The position numbers were made by a program, and so were the translations under genes. A stretch of 7,686 bases of DNA, from NCBI GenBank assembly GCA_013002375.1, contig JABDJW010000177.1, positions 1 to 7,686 on the forward strand, given 5' to 3'. Positions 5,713 to 7,686 of the stretch are shown here, one piece after another; position 1 is the stretch's first letter, and each line of letters begins with the position of its first letter. Origin of the DNA: Acidimicrobiales bacterium. Its GTDB lineage: Bacteria; Actinomycetota; Acidimicrobiia; Acidimicrobiales; SHLQ01. A model generated the notes under the pieces. That model did not search any database. It was not told the DNA's origin and saw nothing but the letters and a program-made list of their open reading frames with translations.

Positions 5713-7299
5713 ATGGACACACCCTGGTCGACCATTCCCGAACTGATCGACGATGCGGCCGCCCGGTTCGGCGACGCCGAAGGACTGGTCGACGGCGACG
5801 TGCGTTGGTCGTTCGCCGAACTGGCCGACCAGATTCACCAGTCGGCCCGAGCCGCCATGGCTTCGGGGGTCGAGCCAGGCGATGTCGTGGCGGTCTGGGC
5901 GCCGAACGTAGGGGAATGGATCGTCGCTGCGCTCGGCGTGCATTGCGCAGGCGGGGTGCTCCTGCCGATCAACACCCGATGGAAGGGGCACGAGGCGGGC
6001 TTCGTGCTCGCGAAGACCGGCGCAAAACTCCTGTTCACCGTCACCGACTTTCTCGACACCGACTACCTCGACCTCTTGACCGACGCCGACCAGCGCGACC
6101 TCGTCGACGAGGTCGTCGTGTTGCGCGGCGACGTGCCCGCCGACGCCACCTCGTTTGCCGACTACATCGACCGAGCCGAGCAGACCGATCCGGCCGCCGA
6201 GACTGCTCGGGCCGCCGCCGTGCAGGGCGACGACTTGTGCCACATCATGTTCACGTCGGGCACCACCGGCCAGCCCAAGGGGGCCATGCTCGAACACGCC
6301 GCGGTGTGCAAGGGCTACAACGCCTGGGCCACCGTCGTCGGCCTGACTGCCGGCGACCGCTACCTGATCATCAACCCGTTCTTCCACTCGTTCGGCATGA
6401 ACGCCGGCATCCTGGCCTGTCTGATGAAGGGCGCCACGATCATTCCCCATGCGGTGTTCGACGTGCCCCAGGTGATGCAGCGCGTTCCGGAGGAATCGAT
6501 CAGCATGTTGCCCGGGCCACCGGCGATCTATCAGACGATCCTCAACCATCCAGATCTCGACAGCTTCGACATGACGTCGCTGCGGCTCGCCGTCACCGGC
6601 GCGGCGCCGGTCCCGGTCGAGATGCTGGCCCAGATGCGAGCCCGCCTCGGGTTCGAGACGATCATCACCGGCTACGGCCTGACCGAATCGACCGGTATCG
6701 CCACCATGTGCCGGCACGACGATCCACCCGAGATCATCTCGGGCACCAGCGGGCGCGCCATCCCCGATGTCGAGGTCCGCATCGTCGACCCCGACGGCAT
6801 CGAGGTGCCGCGGGGCGATCAGGGCGAAATCGTCATCCGCGGCTACAACGTCATGCGGGGTTACCTCGATGACCCGGAGAAGACCGCGGCGACCATCGAT
6901 GGTGACGGCTGGCTTCACAGCGGCGACCTCGGGGTGATGGACGAGAACGGCTACGTCGACATCACCGGCCGCACCAAGGACATGTACATCTGTGGTGGCT
7001 TCAACTGCTACCCGGCCGAGATCGAGAATCTGATGTTGGCCCACCCCAAGATCGGCCAGGTCGCCGTGGTCGGCGCGCCCGATCAGCGGATGGGCGAAGT
7101 GGGCTTTGCCTTCATCATCCCCAGCCCCGGCGCGGACGACATCGACACCGCTGAGGTGCTCGGCTGGTGCCGCGACCAGATGGCCAACTACAAGGTTCCC
7201 CGCCACGCCGAGATCGTCGAGGAGTTCCCCCTCAACGCGACCGGCAAGGTCCAGAAGACCGACCTCGAGGCCATCGCCGCGGCCAAGCTCTCGAGCTAG
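5713..7299 (+). CDS. FadD3-like AMP-forming acyl-CoA ligase
   Basis: A full-length 528-residue adenylate-forming ligase that would convert a carboxylic acid to its CoA thioester with ATP. Motifs are: phosphate loop TSGTTGQPKG (181-190); A5 YGLTEST (321-327); GWLHSGD (399-405), with Asp405; hinge GRTKDMYICGGFNCYPAE (419-436); and the catalytic lysine in NATGK (Lys512). The segments NPFFHSFGMNAGILACL (221-237), GATIIPHAVFD (240-250) and LPGPPAIYQ (266-274) closely resemble, from memory, mycobacterial FadD3. That enzyme activates HIP, the two-ring acid left from cholesterol rings C and D. I therefore place it in the FadD3 family, but do not assign the substrate: no steroid-degradation genes are visible beside it, and FadD3-like ligases with other substrates are plausible. 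The ATG at 5713 has no good competitor. It lies 24 bases after the membrane protein gene and ends 12 bases before a tandem repeat array. Confidence 0.93.
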   Translation: MDTPWSTIPELIDDAAARFGDAEGLVDGDVRWSFAELADQIHQSARAAMASGVEPGDVVAVWAPNVGEWIVAALGVHCAGGVLLPINTRWKGHEAGFVLAKTGAKLLFTVTDFLDTDYLDLLTDADQRDLVDEVVVLRGDVPADATSFADYIDRAEQTDPAAETARAAAVQGDDLCHIMFTSGTTGQPKGAMLEHAAVCKGYNAWATVVGLTAGDRYLIINPFFHSFGMNAGILACLMKGATIIPHAVFDVPQVMQRVPEESISMLPGPPAIYQTILNHPDLDSFDMTSLRLAVTGAAPVPVEMLAQMRARLGFETIITGYGLTESTGIATMCRHDDPPEIISGTSGRAIPDVEVRIVDPDGIEVPRGDQGEIVIRGYNVMRGYLDDPEKTAATIDGDGWLHSGDLGVMDENGYVDITGRTKDMYICGGFNCYPAEIENLMLAHPKIGQVAVVGAPDQRMGEVGFAFIIPSPGADDIDTAEVLGWCRDQMANYKVPRHAEIVEEFPLNATGKVQKTDLEAIAAAKLSS

Positions 7300-7311
7300 C
7301 GACCGAAGGCT

Positions 7312-7557
7312 GAACGAGCGGGAGAATCTGCAGAGGAGCCCCCACTCCCAGCCACTGAGCGGCCCGGGACGGGGCGACGACTGCAGGAGTGAGGAACGAA
7401 CGGGAGAATCTGCAGAGGAGCCCCCACTCCCAGCCACTGAGCGGCCCGGGACGGGGCGACGAGTGCAGGAGTGAGGAACGAGCGGGAGAATCTGCAGAGG
7501 AGCCCCCACTCCCAGCCACTGAGCGGCCCGGGATGGGGCGACGAGTGCAGGAGTGAG
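7312..7557. repeat. Three tandem copies of an 82-bp intergenic repeat
   Basis: Copies lie at 7312-7393, 7394-7475 and 7476-7557, each 82 bases and head to tail with no spacer. Each starts GAACGAGCGGGAGAATCTG and ends GTGCAGGAGTGAG or a one-base variant. Only three positions vary: G to A at 7400 (copy 2), C instead of G at 7381 (copy 1), and C to T at 7534 (copy 3). The unit contains CTGCAG and CCCGGG sites and a CACTCC/GGAGTG inverted pair that could form a stem over 37 bases. The period is not a multiple of 3, yet both strands stay open for long runs, so the apparent ORFs through it cycle through frames and are artefacts. It fills most of the 295-base convergent gap between the FadD3-like gene and the oxidoreductase. 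It could be a dispersed repeat that has locally amplified; its function is unknown. Confidence 0.95.
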
Positions 7558-7559
7558 GG

Positions 7560-7576
7560 GCAACCCTTCGGGTTGC
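7560..7576. terminator. 7-bp GC-rich hairpin at the end of the repeat array, possible T-less bidirectional terminator
   Basis: GCAACCC (7560-7566) and GGGTTGC (7570-7576) are perfectly complementary around a TTC loop. It lies between two convergent genes, 18 bases past the oxidoreductase stop and about 260 bases past the FadD3-like stop. Neither side has a T-run, so it is not a classic intrinsic terminator. It also splits the tail of the third repeat unit from a partial fourth head (ACGAGCGGGAA at 7577-7587), so it may instead belong to the repeat family. Confidence 0.4.
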
Positions 7577-7589
7577 ACGAGCGGGAAAT

Positions 7590-7602
7590 ACCGCTCAGCG
7601 GT
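7590..7602. repeat. Small perfect inverted repeat over the oxidoreductase stop codon
   Basis: ACCGCT and AGCGGT flank one base; the stop codon of the minus-strand oxidoreductase (7595-7597) sits in the middle. On the minus-strand RNA it would be a 5-bp stem with loop UGA, followed by AUUU. This is at most a very weak terminator and may be chance. Confidence 0.3.
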
Positions 7603-7686
7603 TGACGTCGATCACGACCCGACCGCGGATCTGACCGGCCAGGATCTTCTCGGCCACGTCGGGCACGGCCGAGAGGGGCTCGACCG
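7595..7686 (-). CDS. C-terminus of a medium-chain dehydrogenase/quinone oxidoreductase-type protein, truncated by the window
   Basis: Only the last 29 codons and the TGA stop (7595-7597) are present; the gene runs off the right edge. The tail reads VEPLSAVPDVAEKILAGQ then IRGRVVIDVNR. The pattern of A-E-K-I-L-A-G-Q followed by G-R-V-V-I-D-V is the usual end of zinc-type or quinone-oxidoreductase-like medium-chain dehydrogenases, where it forms the last helix and the returning strand of the catalytic domain. These enzymes reduce or oxidise alcohols, aldehydes, enones or enoyl-CoA with NAD(P)H. The cofactor-binding and metal residues lie outside the window, so the subfamily cannot be decided. 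It converges on the FadD3-like gene. Confidence 0.75.
   Translation of the reverse strand, partial: VEPLSAVPDVAEKILAGQIRGRVVIDVNR

Noticed and set aside
629..7299. Operon for cholesterol degradation
   Set aside because: Only one gene resembles a steroid enzyme; none of the diagnostic ring-cleaving genes is present in the window.
7232..7519. Small proteins encoded on either strand of the repeat array
   Set aside because: The 82-base period shifts frame at every unit, so the same DNA is read in three different frames; no Shine-Dalgarno or family resemblance supports coding.
5671..7578. A 635-codon minus-strand open frame opposite the FadD3-like gene and repeat array
   Set aside because: It is antisense to a gene with all ligase motifs, its product has no recognisable domain, and its N-terminus is the frame-cycling translation of the 82-bp repeats. 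Long antisense frames are expected at this GC content.
7312..7590. CRISPR array
   Set aside because: The repeats are 82 bases, directly adjacent, with no unique spacers between them and no cas genes nearby.
1..7686. Defence, toxin-antitoxin, phage or transposon modules and tRNA genes
   Set aside because: I looked on both strands and found no nuclease, integrase, transposase or toxin motifs, and no cloverleaf-like sequence.

Overview
The window is about 7.7 kb of high-GC DNA packed with short-spaced genes on both strands. Codons end mostly in G or C, and there are no introns or RNA genes. The two fatty-acid-type CoA ligases, the near absence of Shine-Dalgarno sequences and the mycobacterial FadD3 likeness of one ligase suggest an actinobacterium. 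An Acidimicrobiia-type marine or freshwater lineage is a guess from style only.

Layout. Bases 1-620 hold the 3' part of a plus-strand gene for a probably exported, cysteine-containing protein of unknown function. It converges, with only 8 bases between stops, on a minus-strand cluster at 3700-629: a GNAT acetyltransferase, then a soluble epoxide hydrolase, then an AMP-forming acyl-CoA synthetase. A 71-base divergent region separates this cluster from a plus-strand cluster at 3772-7299: a serine hydrolase of the beta-lactamase/6-aminohexanoate-dimer-hydrolase type, a small polytopic membrane protein of unknown function, and a second acyl-CoA synthetase that resembles FadD3. The right edge holds the last 29 codons of a minus-strand medium-chain (quinone/alcohol) dehydrogenase-type oxidoreductase, convergent with the FadD3-like gene.

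Non-coding content. The serine hydrolase/membrane protein gap carries three copies (two exact, one degenerate) of a 13-base palindrome, GGTGTCAGACACC. The gap between the FadD3-like gene and the oxidoreductase is almost filled by three tandem, nearly identical 82-base units, followed by a 7-bp hairpin and a short restart of the unit. Because 82 is not a multiple of 3 and the units vary at only three positions, this looks like a recently amplified non-coding repeat. It is the most unusual object in the window.

How the genes fit together. Two CoA ligases, an epoxide hydrolase, a serine amidase/esterase-type hydrolase and an oxidoreductase read as an accessory catabolic neighbourhood. It would open or hydrolyse organic substrates and activate the resulting acids as CoA thioesters for beta-oxidation-type breakdown. 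No single pathway can be assigned, and no steroid-ring genes are visible beside the FadD3-like ligase. Several genes have a TANNNT-like hexamer ending 6-7 bases before the start codon and no Shine-Dalgarno, consistent with leaderless transcripts. No defence system, phage, transposase or CRISPR was found.
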